A DNA stretch of 54,066 bases from an uncultured Christensenella sp. (GTDB lineage: Bacteria > Bacillota > Clostridia > Christensenellales > UBA1750), in NCBI GenBank assembly GCA_905193155.1, contig CAJJNQ010000015.1:1-54066 (forward strand). Reading direction: 5' to 3'. The notes under the pieces were generated by a model that saw nothing but the letters and a program-made list of their open reading frames with translations, was not told the origin of the DNA and searched no databases. Positions within the stretch are counted from its first letter, which is position 1. Each line of letters opens with the position of its first letter. Below are positions 1 to 6,666 of the stretch, in pieces. The position numbers were made by a program, and so were the translations under genes.

Positions 1-111
1 CAGCTTGCCGTCCACAATCGCCGTTCTAACAGCTTGCCCATGAGGCCTCTTCACTAGCTTTCTCCCAACGAGTTCACTGTCCAATTTGTTTGACAGTCCT
101 ACAAGAATACT
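1..111. other. unassigned left edge, possible mobile-element scrap
   Basis: No reading frame is recognised here. The text changes abruptly at about 112 into the coding sequence of a LysR regulator that lacks its DNA-binding domain, so foreign DNA has probably replaced the 5' end of that gene. The segment ACTGTCCAATTTGTTTGACA resembles the ends of insertion sequences only loosely. No family can be named. Confidence 0.25.
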
Positions 112-867
112 CCTCAGACCCGCACCGTGCGCCTGACCCAGGACGGCATGAAGCTGCTGCCGCACGCACAGCGGCTGATCGCGGAATATGAGCGTCTGCA
201 AGTGCAGGCGGACGAACTGAACGGACTGCAATCGGGGCTGATCCGCATCGACCGTCACGCACTGGCTGCTGCGGTCATCAAAGAATTCCAGCGCGATTCC
301 CCCAGCATCGACTGCGAACCTCTGCTGAGCGATTACACCGAAATCGAGGAATAGATTGTGCGGGGACGCGTGGACTGCGGTTTCCGGTGCTGCCGGTCAA
401 GCCGGAGCCGGAAACCGTCTTCCTCATGCGCGACCCGTTGATGGCTATTCTGCCGGAAGATCATCCCCTCCAAGACCTCGAAGCCTTTCCCGTCGAAGCG
501 CTGTGCAAAGAGCCGTTTCTGCTGCCGGAAAAGGGCAGCAAGGCAGAAATTTCCGGTATTTTTGAACACAGCCGCCTCACGCCTCATGTCCCCTTCCCCA
601 CTTGGGGCAACGATGCCATTCTCTCGATGGCGGAAAGCGGGCTGGGCGTCAGCGGGCTGCCGCAGCTGGTTCTGCGCCGCATCCCTTATCGCGCCGCGAT
701 TCGCCCGCTTTTTTCTCGCTTATCGTGATATTGTGCCGGCGCTGCGCAGCAAAAAGAGCGTCCCTCTTGCGTTGAAGCGCTTTCTTGATGATCTGCCCTT
801 CCGTTCCCCCGCTGCACGGTTAAAAGGAAAACCTTTCATTTCTCCTGTTCGATCATCCTTTCCCTGA
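112..867 (+). pseudogene. LysR-family transcriptional regulator, degraded remnant
   Basis: Pieces of a LysR-type regulator can be followed through shifting frames. One piece, RLTQDGMKLLPHAQRLIAEY, is the linker helix after the winged helix. The substrate-binding domain follows, with phrases such as LMAILPEDHPL and GLGVSGLPQLVLRRIPYR. The N-terminal helix-turn-helix is missing. Lesions include a local frame disturbance near 250-275, a TAG at 352-354 where Trp is expected (E-stop-IVRGRVDCGF), a frameshift near 390 and another near 710-730, after which the C-terminus (ALRSKKSVPLALKRFLD) continues. The intact gene would be about 290-300 aa. It probably once controlled the symporter that follows on the same strand. 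Confidence 0.8.
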
Positions 868-884
868 TTCGGGATTGTATTTCT

Positions 885-907
885 ATTCATTCTGTGATAA
901 ATTGAAT
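885..907 (+). promoter_or_regulatory. possible LysR-type operator upstream of the symporter
   Basis: ATTCA-N13-TGAAT is an imperfect inverted repeat, fitting the general T-N11-A class of LysR binding sites, 33 bases before the symporter start. The link to the adjacent dead LysR gene is inference. Confidence 0.3.
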
Positions 908-940
908 CTATTACTCATGGAGTAAAGTGAGGAGACTTTC

Positions 941-2314
941 ATGAAACACAGTGATCTCAAGCGAAGTTCCTTTTCCGGAAAAATCGGCTTTGTTCTTTCC
1001 GCCGCCGGTGCGTCCGTAGGTCTTGGAAACATCTGGCGCTTCCCCTATCTCGCCGCCAAATACGGCGGCGGCATTTTTCTGCTGATCTACATCATCCTGG
1101 CCATGACCTTCGGCTACACGATGATCGTTGCCGAAACCTCTATCGGCCGCATGACCGAAAAAAGCCCGGTCGGCGCTTACAAGTCTTTCGGGAACCGGCC
1201 CGCGCTGCGCTTCGGCGGTTGGATCAACGCCATCATCCCGATTTTGATTGTGCCCTATTATTCCGTCATCGGCGGCTGGGTCATCAAGTATCTGGCGGAA
1301 TATGTGGCGGGGCAGAGTCACCTAATCGCCGCAGACGGGTACTTTTCTTCCTTCATTGCCAACGGTTTTTCTTCGGAGCTTTGCTTTTTGATCTTCACAG
1401 CCATGACCCTGCTCATCATCTTTGCGGGCGTTGAAAACGGTATTGAGCGCGTCTCCAAGGTCATGATGCCCATCCTCGTGGTGCTGTCGCTCGTCATCGG
1501 CGTCTATTCCGTCACCCGTCCCGGCGCTCTGGAAGGCGTCAAATACTTTCTGATCCCCAATCCCAAGAATTTCTCCTGGATGACGGTGGTGGCTGCCATG
1601 GGGCAAATGTTTTATTCGCTATCCATCGCCATGGGCATTCTCATCACCTTCGGCTCTTACATGAAAAAGGATGTCTCCATCGAAAGTTCCACCCGGAACG
1701 TAGAAATTTTCGACACGGCCATTGCCATCATGGCAGGCCTGATGATCATCCCCGCGGTGTTCGCCTTCTCCGGCGGCGATCCCGACGCACTGAAAGCCGG
1801 TCCGTCGCTGATGTTCATCACGATTCCCAAGGTTTTCGATTCCATGGGCTTGGGCACGGCCATCGGCATCGCCTTCTTCCTGCTGGTGCTGTTTGCCGCG
1901 TTGACCAGCTCCATCGCGCTGACCGAAAGCGCCGTCTCCACCTTGCAGGACGAGCTGGGCTGGAGCCGCAACAAATCCACCGCCATCATGGGCGTCTCCA
2001 TGGTTGCCCTGGGCAGCCTGTCCAGTCTGGGTTACGGCCCGCTGTCCAACGTCACCATTCTGGGGATGCAGTTCCTGGATTTCTTCGATTTTCTGACCAA
2101 CTCCGTCATGATGCCCGTCGCGGCCATTGCCAGCTGCATCCTGGTTTCCCGCGTGATCGGCGTGGATCGCATTGCCGAGGAAGTCACCCTGAACGGCGGC
2201 ACTTTCCGCAGAAGAAAGATCTTCAATGTCATGATCCGTTTCCTGTGCCCTTTCTTCGCCGCAATCATTCTCATCAGCTCCATCGCCAACGCCTTTGGCT
2301 GGATCTCCATGTAA
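941..2314 (+). CDS. neurotransmitter:sodium symporter (NSS/SNF) family transporter
   Basis: A 457-aa polytopic membrane protein of the SNF family, which couples Na+ entry to uptake of amino acids or related solutes across the cytoplasmic membrane. The N-terminus carries the family signature around residues 14-36 (GFVLSAAGASVGLGNIWRFP), where TM1 unwinds to bind Na+ and substrate. Hydrophobic segments follow to the end, giving about 11-12 helices, as in short bacterial members. The start is fixed by GTGAGGAG eight bases upstream. A decayed LysR regulator lies just upstream, so local control is probably lost. Substrate cannot be read from the sequence; bacterial relatives carry Trp, Leu or Tyr. 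Confidence 0.92.
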   Translation: MKHSDLKRSSFSGKIGFVLSAAGASVGLGNIWRFPYLAAKYGGGIFLLIYIILAMTFGYTMIVAETSIGRMTEKSPVGAYKSFGNRPALRFGGWINAIIPILIVPYYSVIGGWVIKYLAEYVAGQSHLIAADGYFSSFIANGFSSELCFLIFTAMTLLIIFAGVENGIERVSKVMMPILVVLSLVIGVYSVTRPGALEGVKYFLIPNPKNFSWMTVVAAMGQMFYSLSIAMGILITFGSYMKKDVSIESSTRNVEIFDTAIAIMAGLMIIPAVFAFSGGDPDALKAGPSLMFITIPKVFDSMGLGTAIGIAFFLLVLFAALTSSIALTESAVSTLQDELGWSRNKSTAIMGVSMVALGSLSSLGYGPLSNVTILGMQFLDFFDFLTNSVMMPVAAIASCILVSRVIGVDRIAEEVTLNGGTFRRRKIFNVMIRFLCPFFAAIILISSIANAFGWISM

Positions 2315-2331
2315 ATGAGCACATCAAAAGC

Positions 2332-2380
2332 AAAAAACCACACCGGCCGCCCCGCAAAGGGAGAGCCGATGTGGTTTTTT
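2332..2380. terminator. bidirectional terminator between the symporter and serS
   Basis: AAAACCACACCGGC pairs with GCCGATGTGGTTTT around a G-rich loop, flanked by A and T runs on both sides. It can serve both convergent genes. Confidence 0.8.
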
Positions 2381-2405
2381 CGTTTAGAATGGATTTAAGC
2401 GTGGC

Positions 2406-3683
2406 TTACTTCTTGCGCAGCACGTCCACGCCGAGGAACGGACGCAGCACTTCGGGAACGACCACGGAGCCGTCCGCCTGCTGATACTGCTCGACGATGG
2501 CGGGAATCACGCGGGAAGTCGCCAGACCGGAGCCGTTGAGGGTGTGCAGGTACTCGGTCTTTTTGCTGTCTGCACGGCGGAAGCGGATGTTGCCGCGGCG
2601 CGCCTGATACTCATGCGCGTTGGAAACGGAGGAGCACTCCTTGTACTCGTTCATGCTGGGAATCCACAGCTCGATATCGTAGGTCGTGGCCATGGACGCG
2701 GAGCAGTCGCCCGCCGCCAGCTTGCTCAGGCGGTAGTGCAGACCCAGACCCTCGACCAGCGCGCAGGCCTTGCCGATGAGCTCCTTAAGCATCGCGTCGC
2801 TGTCCTCGGGACGAGTGTAGCCGAACATCTCGACCTTGTTGAACTGGTGGCCGCGGATCATGCCGCGCTCGGATGCGCGGTAGGTGCCCGCCTCGCTGCG
2901 GTAGCAGGGAGTGTAGGCAAACATGCGCTTGGGCAGATCCTTTTCCTCGAGGATTTCACCGCGATAGAGGTTGATCAGCGCGGTTTCGGCGGTGGGCAGC
3001 AGGAAATGGAAGCTGTCGTCGCCGGTGGAAACACGGTACACGTCCTCCTTGAACTTGGGGAACTGACCTGCGGTGTAGCCGCACTCATAGGTTAGGATGT
3101 GCGGGGGCAGCATGAAGGTGTAGCCGTCCTTGATGTGGGTGGTGATGAAGTAGTTCAGCAGCGCCCACTCCAGCTGCGCGCCCAGATCGGTGTAGAGCCA
3201 GTAGCCGTTGCCGGCCAGCTTCACGCCGCGTTCATAGTCGATCAGGCCGAGGCTCGTGCACAGATCGACATGGTTCTTGGCCTCAAAGTTGAAAACGGGC
3301 TTCTCTCCGAACACCTTGACGACCTGGTTGTTCTCCTTGCCGCCCGCAACAACATCGTCCGCAGGCAGGTTGGGCAGCGCCGCAACGAACTCCTCGATCT
3401 TCGCCTCGACCTGACGCAGTTCCTCGTCCAGGCTCTTGACCTTTTCACCGGATTCCTTCATCTGCGCCATGACGGCAGAAACATCGGCGCCTTCCTTCTT
3501 CAGGCGCGGGATCTCCTTGTTGATGCGGTTGCGCTCCGCCTTGAGCGCCTCGCCCTCGGCGATGATCTCCTTGCGGCGAGCGTCCCATTGCAGCAGCTCG
3601 GTGAAATCCACCTCGTATTCGCGCTTGGCAAGCGCCGCCTTGACGAACTCCGGATCCTTACGGATCAGATTGATGTCCAACAT
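2406..3683 (-). CDS. serS: seryl-tRNA synthetase
   Basis: A 425-aa class II aminoacyl-tRNA synthetase that charges tRNA-Ser (and tRNA-Sec where present). The N-terminal coiled-coil arm that grips the long variable arm of tRNA-Ser spans about residues 30-105. Motif 2 is seen at YRASERGMIRGHQFNKVEMF and motif 3 near the C-terminus at NGSGLATSRVIPAIVEQYQ. Length is normal for the family. GGAGG lies nine bases before the ATG. The gene is monocistronic behind a T-box leader and ends at the shared terminator. Confidence 0.98.
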   Translation of the reverse strand: MLDINLIRKDPEFVKAALAKREYEVDFTELLQWDARRKEIIAEGEALKAERNRINKEIPRLKKEGADVSAVMAQMKESGEKVKSLDEELRQVEAKIEEFVAALPNLPADDVVAGGKENNQVVKVFGEKPVFNFEAKNHVDLCTSLGLIDYERGVKLAGNGYWLYTDLGAQLEWALLNYFITTHIKDGYTFMLPPHILTYECGYTAGQFPKFKEDVYRVSTGDDSFHFLLPTAETALINLYRGEILEEKDLPKRMFAYTPCYRSEAGTYRASERGMIRGHQFNKVEMFGYTRPEDSDAMLKELIGKACALVEGLGLHYRLSKLAAGDCSASMATTYDIELWIPSMNEYKECSSVSNAHEYQARRGNIRFRRADSKKTEYLHTLNGSGLATSRVIPAIVEQYQQADGSVVVPEVLRPFLGVDVLRKK

Positions 3684-3712
3684 GCTCTTCTTCCTCCATC
3701 ATTGCACAACTT

Positions 3713-3931
3713 AAAAATAAAGCCCGTCCCAAACGAATCGGGACGAGCATAAAACCCGCGATACCACCCGCATTGACGCTTTCTGCGTCCTGCTTGATCG
3801 CGCTGTAACGGGCGCGCCCGCTGCACTCCTCGTGCCGCACTCCGGGGACGGATAGGCCGGCGCGCCGCCCGCTTCCACCAGCCGCGGGCTCTCTTTTCTG
3901 CGCTCTCCGACGGGATTTCCCCCTCATCGTG
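3713..3931 (-). ncRNA. T-box leader, serine-specific (specifier UCC)
   Basis: On the minus strand the leader has a basal helix GCAC/GUGC, a GAUGA/GGA kink-turn, a GGGG/CCCC helix and then the specifier UCC (plus positions 3850-3852), a Ser codon. The conserved T-box GGGUGGUAUCGCGGG is at about 3755-3769. It is followed by a terminator (GCUCGUCCC/GGGACGGGC, 3721-3748) and a U-rich run. Uncharged tRNA-Ser should stabilise the antiterminator and switch serS on. Boundaries and helices are by eye. Confidence 0.9.
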
Positions 3932-3937
3932 CCTATC

Positions 3938-3966
3938 ATTATACTGCCTCGCCCGTTAAAATTCAA
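3938..3966 (-). promoter_or_regulatory. sigma-A promoter of the serS T-box transcript
   Basis: TTGAAT (3961-3966), a 17-base spacer and a perfect TATAAT (3938-3943). The -35 box overlaps the stop codon of the upstream exported-protein gene. Confidence 0.8.
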
Positions 3967-4571
3967 GTCCTGCCGCGCACTTTTTGTGCGATGCAAATCG
4001 CCGCGATGCAAAGCACCGGCAATGCAGCCAGCCATGGTTTGCCGCTTTGTTTCTGCGCGGGTTCTTCCACTTCTCCGGCTTCCGGATTTTCTGTCGGACT
4101 TATGGAAGCCGCCGGTTGAACGCTCTTTTCCGGCAGATAGAAAGCCCCTGCGTTGAGATATTCTTCCATTCTCTTCAGCATGGACGAACCCGCCGTGACC
4201 AGCTTCACTTCCCCATCTTCATCGCTTTTCACATAGGCACAGACCAGCGGATCATAAAGCTTTGCACCTTCTTCCGACACAGCCACGCTCAGCAGCAGCT
4301 CGTCCCCGACTTGCGGCTTGCGTTGCTTTTCCGCACTCTCCCAAAGCAGCGGCCGCTCCAACGTCCGTTGTTCCCCGATTTCCACGCTGTGCCGTTCCGC
4401 TCGCAGCACTTCCACCGTCATTTCGTCTTCCGATTCTGCTTCTACGCGGCAAAGCATCACGTCAATGCTTGTGTCGGTTTTCACGACTTCCGGCAAATCG
4501 CCCGCCAAGACCGATACGGTTAGCAAACAAATCAGCGCAATGCTTCCGAGCGCGACTGTAACTTTTTTCAT
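3963..4571 (-). CDS. exported, membrane-anchored protein of unknown function
   Basis: A 202-aa protein I do not recognise. It starts MKKVTVALGSIALICLLTVS with a typical signal peptide cut near VLAG, then an acidic extracellular domain of about 120 residues. A Pro/Glu-rich stretch follows, and a C-terminal hydrophobic segment (WLAALPVLCIAAICIA) with a short basic tail that would anchor it in the membrane facing outwards. An ATG two codons upstream overlaps the ribosome site, so the ATG at 4571, five bases after AGGA, is preferred. A promoter lies at 4598-4626. The gene runs straight into the serS leader promoter. Confidence 0.7.
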   Translation of the reverse strand: MKKVTVALGSIALICLLTVSVLAGDLPEVVKTDTSIDVMLCRVEAESEDEMTVEVLRAERHSVEIGEQRTLERPLLWESAEKQRKPQVGDELLLSVAVSEEGAKLYDPLVCAYVKSDEDGEVKLVTAGSSMLKRMEEYLNAGAFYLPEKSVQPAASISPTENPEAGEVEEPAQKQSGKPWLAALPVLCIAAICIAQKVRGRT

Positions 4572-4597
4572 ATTCATCCTGCTTTCGGCTTTTTTCT

Positions 4598-4626
4598 ATT
4601 CTATCATGCTCCCCTTTTTTCATCAA
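4598..4626 (-). promoter_or_regulatory. promoter of the exported protein gene
   Basis: TTGATG (4621-4626), a 17-base spacer and TAGAAT (4598-4603) on the minus strand, about 30 bases before the start. Confidence 0.6.
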
Positions 4627-4649
4627 CCGTTTTTTCAATCTTCAAAACG

Positions 4650-4685
4650 AAAAAGCAGTACGGCATTTTCCCCGCGCTGCTTTTT
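4650..4685 (-). terminator. terminator of the XRE-controlled cassette
   Basis: AAAAAGCAGCGCGGG with its partner CCGTACTGCTTTTT forms a hairpin followed by a U run, directly after the last small gene. It isolates the cassette from the next promoter. Confidence 0.75.
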
Positions 4686-4691
4686 CATCAC

Positions 4692-4808
4692 TTACGCTTC
4701 TTCGTGATCCGGACAGGATTGATTCATAGATACCCGTTCGTCTTTCAGCTGACAATAGCCCTTGTCAGAGTCCTGAACAAAAAACCTGCAATCCTTGCAC
4801 TTCCCCAT
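4692..4808 (-). CDS. 38-aa Cys-containing small protein
   Basis: Begins MGKCKDCRFFVQDSDKGYCQ and ends in SCPDHEEA. The four cysteines (CxxC, then two single C) plus a late His could bind zinc or a small iron-sulfur centre. The ATG follows the stop of the 41-aa gene by two bases, so the two are almost certainly translated together. It is the last gene before the terminator. No family is recognised. Its reality rests on the spacing, the ribosome site inside the upstream gene and the regular cysteine pattern. Confidence 0.65.
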   Translation of the reverse strand: MGKCKDCRFFVQDSDKGYCQLKDERVSMNQSCPDHEEA

Positions 4809-4810
4809 GC

Positions 4811-4936
4811 TCACACCTTCTTCATCTTTCCGCCGCAATGCGGGCAGGGCGATGAAAGCTGCTGCACATAGTCCGGCACTTTAGCCTTCACCGCATAACC
4901 GCAATCCTCACACTTGAACCAACCGTCGTTTGCCAT
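4811..4936 (-). CDS. 41-aa zinc-ribbon small protein
   Basis: The sequence has two CxxC knuckles (FKCEDCGYAVKAK and SPCPHCGGKMKK) about 21 residues apart, the layout of a rubredoxin-like zinc ribbon. A strong ribosome site (AAGGAGG, eight bases before the ATG) marks the start. It sits 15 bases after the stop of the 50-aa gene and two bases before the 38-aa gene. Such minimal ribbons usually act as adaptor or nucleic-acid/protein-binding modules. The actual role here is unknown. Confidence 0.72.
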   Translation of the reverse strand: MANDGWFKCEDCGYAVKAKVPDYVQQLSSPCPHCGGKMKKV

Positions 4937-4951
4937 TGTCTTTTCCTCCTT

Positions 4952-5104
4952 TTACCATTCGTCTTTCTTTTTTCTCAGCGGACATTCTTCCGAGTAATAC
5001 GTCCAGCAATACCGATGAACGATCTCGTCGTTAATGTCCCTTTGCGCGACATTGCAGTAAAACGATCCTCCCTTCCATTCGTAGAAAACGTATTCTTTCG
5101 GCAT
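4952..5104 (-). CDS. 50-aa aromatic-rich small protein
   Basis: Reads MPKEYVFYEWKGGSFYCNVA at the start and ends in a basic tail (PLRKKKDEW). It contains seven aromatic residues of Tyr/Trp type and three cysteines in a mixed-charge background. GGGGAGGG lies about eight bases upstream of the ATG. The gene follows the Sel1/TPR gene by 15 bases and precedes the zinc-ribbon gene by 15 bases. I recognise no family. Conservation of this order in other genomes would confirm it. Confidence 0.65.
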   Translation of the reverse strand: MPKEYVFYEWKGGSFYCNVAQRDINDEIVHRYCWTYYSEECPLRKKKDEW

Positions 5105-5119
5105 ATTTATCCCTCCCCT

Positions 5120-6256
5120 TTAGAAGTGAGAAACCACAAACCAGATGGCGAAGATCGTCAGCGCAACCGGAACGCCCACCATGAGGACAAAACTGCCGAA
5201 GCACCCGTCCAGCATTTGAAGATTCCTTTCTGTCCTCTCGATTTTCCTCAAACGCTCCTGCCGCTGCTGCTCCTGCATTCTTTGCTGCGCTTCTTGAGCA
5301 GCAACTTTTCCTTTTTTCCAGCGCATTACGTTTTCAGCATTAAATGCACCGTTTTTCATTTCAAAAGCGTTTATTGCTTTTTGCAGAGCGTCATTATGTT
5401 CGTCTTGGTCTTCCTCCATCAAAAAACGGGCCACTTCTTTTGCCAGATTGACATCATCATTTGTTACTACATAATTTTTGAATTGCTCCACAGGGATTCC
5501 TATAAGGATATGTTCTGCAAAAATTATTTTGCCGATATTGCATTCCATCTCATAAAAATCGCCTTCGTCACCTAAAATATATATTCTTCCATCCTGATAC
5601 TTATAAATTGACTGCTTATATGCCCACATAGCACCAACTGCATCGCCCAATTCCGCACTTAGATTCCCTATTTTCACATTATAAGTTGACAATAATTTTC
5701 TTCCCGACTGCATACAGATTTGTTCAGCTCTTTTATATAGCATCAATGCTTTTTTCTTGTCTTCTTCTACTCCGTATCTTCCTTTTTCATAACACTCAGC
5801 AACTGTACGCAATGCCGACATACTACTCGAATTTTCCGCACCTCTGACACATTTATTTCGAAGTTCTGACGACGCATATGGAGCATATGCATCGTATGTC
5901 GCATCTCGTCCATGAAGCTTCCAACTGAACTGATTCAGCGAATCATCCAGTGCTCCGCAGATCGATATCGCTTCCGCCATTGCTTCTGCGCAGTTTCGAT
6001 CAATTAATTGCAGGATAATACGCCACTGATAGGCAAACACTTTCTTTTTGTTATAAGGGTTTAAGTCTCCCAGTGCTCTCATGATTCTGTAAAGCTTATC
6101 CTGCGGTACTTCATTGCGTTGGAGCAACTCTTCACAAATTTCAATCCTGCACTTTTGATCTATAGGGTCAATTTCCTGATGCAGGTACTCTATCGCTTTT
6201 GCCTCATCTTCGCTTGACATAGTCAAGTACTGTTTGATCTTCTCCACATCCGTCAT
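5120..6256 (-). CDS. Sel1/TPR-repeat protein with C-terminal membrane anchor
   Basis: A 378-aa helical-repeat protein. A clear Sel1-like unit (ECYEKGRYGVEEDKKKALML) lies near residues 155-175, amid weaker TPR-like helices. A Gln/Glu/Arg-rich coiled coil (about 315-345) is followed by one hydrophobic segment (FVLMVGVPVALTIFAIWFVV) at the very C-terminus, so it is probably tail-anchored with its repeats in the cytoplasm. The start MTDVEK at 6256 is chosen because AGGAGG lies nine bases upstream and the promoter lies beyond it; a longer frame to 6325 would begin inside the promoter. Base composition is visibly more AT-rich than in neighbours, which suggests transfer. Sel1 proteins often scaffold signalling or stress complexes. 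Confidence 0.75.
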   Translation of the reverse strand: MTDVEKIKQYLTMSSEDEAKAIEYLHQEIDPIDQKCRIEICEELLQRNEVPQDKLYRIMRALGDLNPYNKKKVFAYQWRIILQLIDRNCAEAMAEAISICGALDDSLNQFSWKLHGRDATYDAYAPYASSELRNKCVRGAENSSSMSALRTVAECYEKGRYGVEEDKKKALMLYKRAEQICMQSGRKLLSTYNVKIGNLSAELGDAVGAMWAYKQSIYKYQDGRIYILGDEGDFYEMECNIGKIIFAEHILIGIPVEQFKNYVVTNDDVNLAKEVARFLMEEDQDEHNDALQKAINAFEMKNGAFNAENVMRWKKGKVAAQEAQQRMQEQQRQERLRKIERTERNLQMLDGCFGSFVLMVGVPVALTIFAIWFVVSHF

Positions 6257-6296
6257 GTTCTCCAGCCTCCTCTTCAGTTGTCCCCTGTACATGCTC

Positions 6297-6325
6297 AATA
6301 TATACCATTTCGGTATATATGTCAA
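6297..6325 (-). promoter_or_regulatory. promoter with embedded 9-bp palindromic operator
   Basis: On the minus strand a perfect TTGACA (6320-6325), a 17-base spacer and TATATT (6297-6302) drive the Sel1/TPR cassette. A perfect inverted repeat, ATATATACC-N5-GGTATATAT (6298-6320), fills the spacer and touches both boxes. This is a classic repression geometry for the divergent XRE regulator. Confidence 0.85.
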
Positions 6326-6376
6326 GCGAAAATATACGTTAGAACTTATAATAATCGTTACAAAGGAGGGAGCCTG

Positions 6377-6607
6377 TTGCTTACACTGCGCATTCGCGAT
6401 CTTAGGGAAGATAAAGATCTACCCCAACGAACATTGGCCGACCTCCTGAACTGCACGCAGGTTTGCTACTCACGGTATGAAAACGGCGAGCGGGAAATCC
6501 CCTTACAGGCGCTGGTAACGCTGGCGGAATATTACCACACGAGCGTGGATTATCTGCTGAACCTGACCGATGATCCACGGCCTTATCCACGAAAAGTCAA
6601 AAAATAA
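6377..6607 (+). CDS. XRE-family helix-turn-helix regulator
   Basis: A 76-aa Cro/C1-type repressor. The five-helix HTH covers residues 3-62, with the recognisable core RTLADLLNCTQVCYSRYENG and the tail PLQALVTLAEYYHTSVDYLL. No effector domain is present. A TTG start is chosen because GGAGGG lies seven bases upstream, and a TATAAT is seen at 6347-6352. It is divergent from the Sel1/TPR cassette and shares its control region, so it probably represses that operon and perhaps itself by binding the palindrome at 6298-6320. What relieves repression is not visible. Confidence 0.88.
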   Translation: MLTLRIRDLREDKDLPQRTLADLLNCTQVCYSRYENGEREIPLQALVTLAEYYHTSVDYLLNLTDDPRPYPRKVKK

Positions 6608-6648
6608 CCCGGACGCACACAATGTTCGTGCATCCGGGTTTGTTTTAT
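6605..6648. terminator. terminator between XRE gene and GH31 operon
   Basis: AACCCGGACGCAC pairs with GTGCATCCGGGTT, followed by TGTTTT. It sits between convergent genes and can act on both strands. Confidence 0.78.
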
Positions 6649-6666
6649 GCTGTGGGTTTCGTCAGC

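Noticed and set aside
6257..6325. 23-residue N-terminal extension of the Sel1/TPR protein
   Set aside because: The proposed promoter and operator (6297-6325) lie inside it, and AGGAGG stands before the later ATG.
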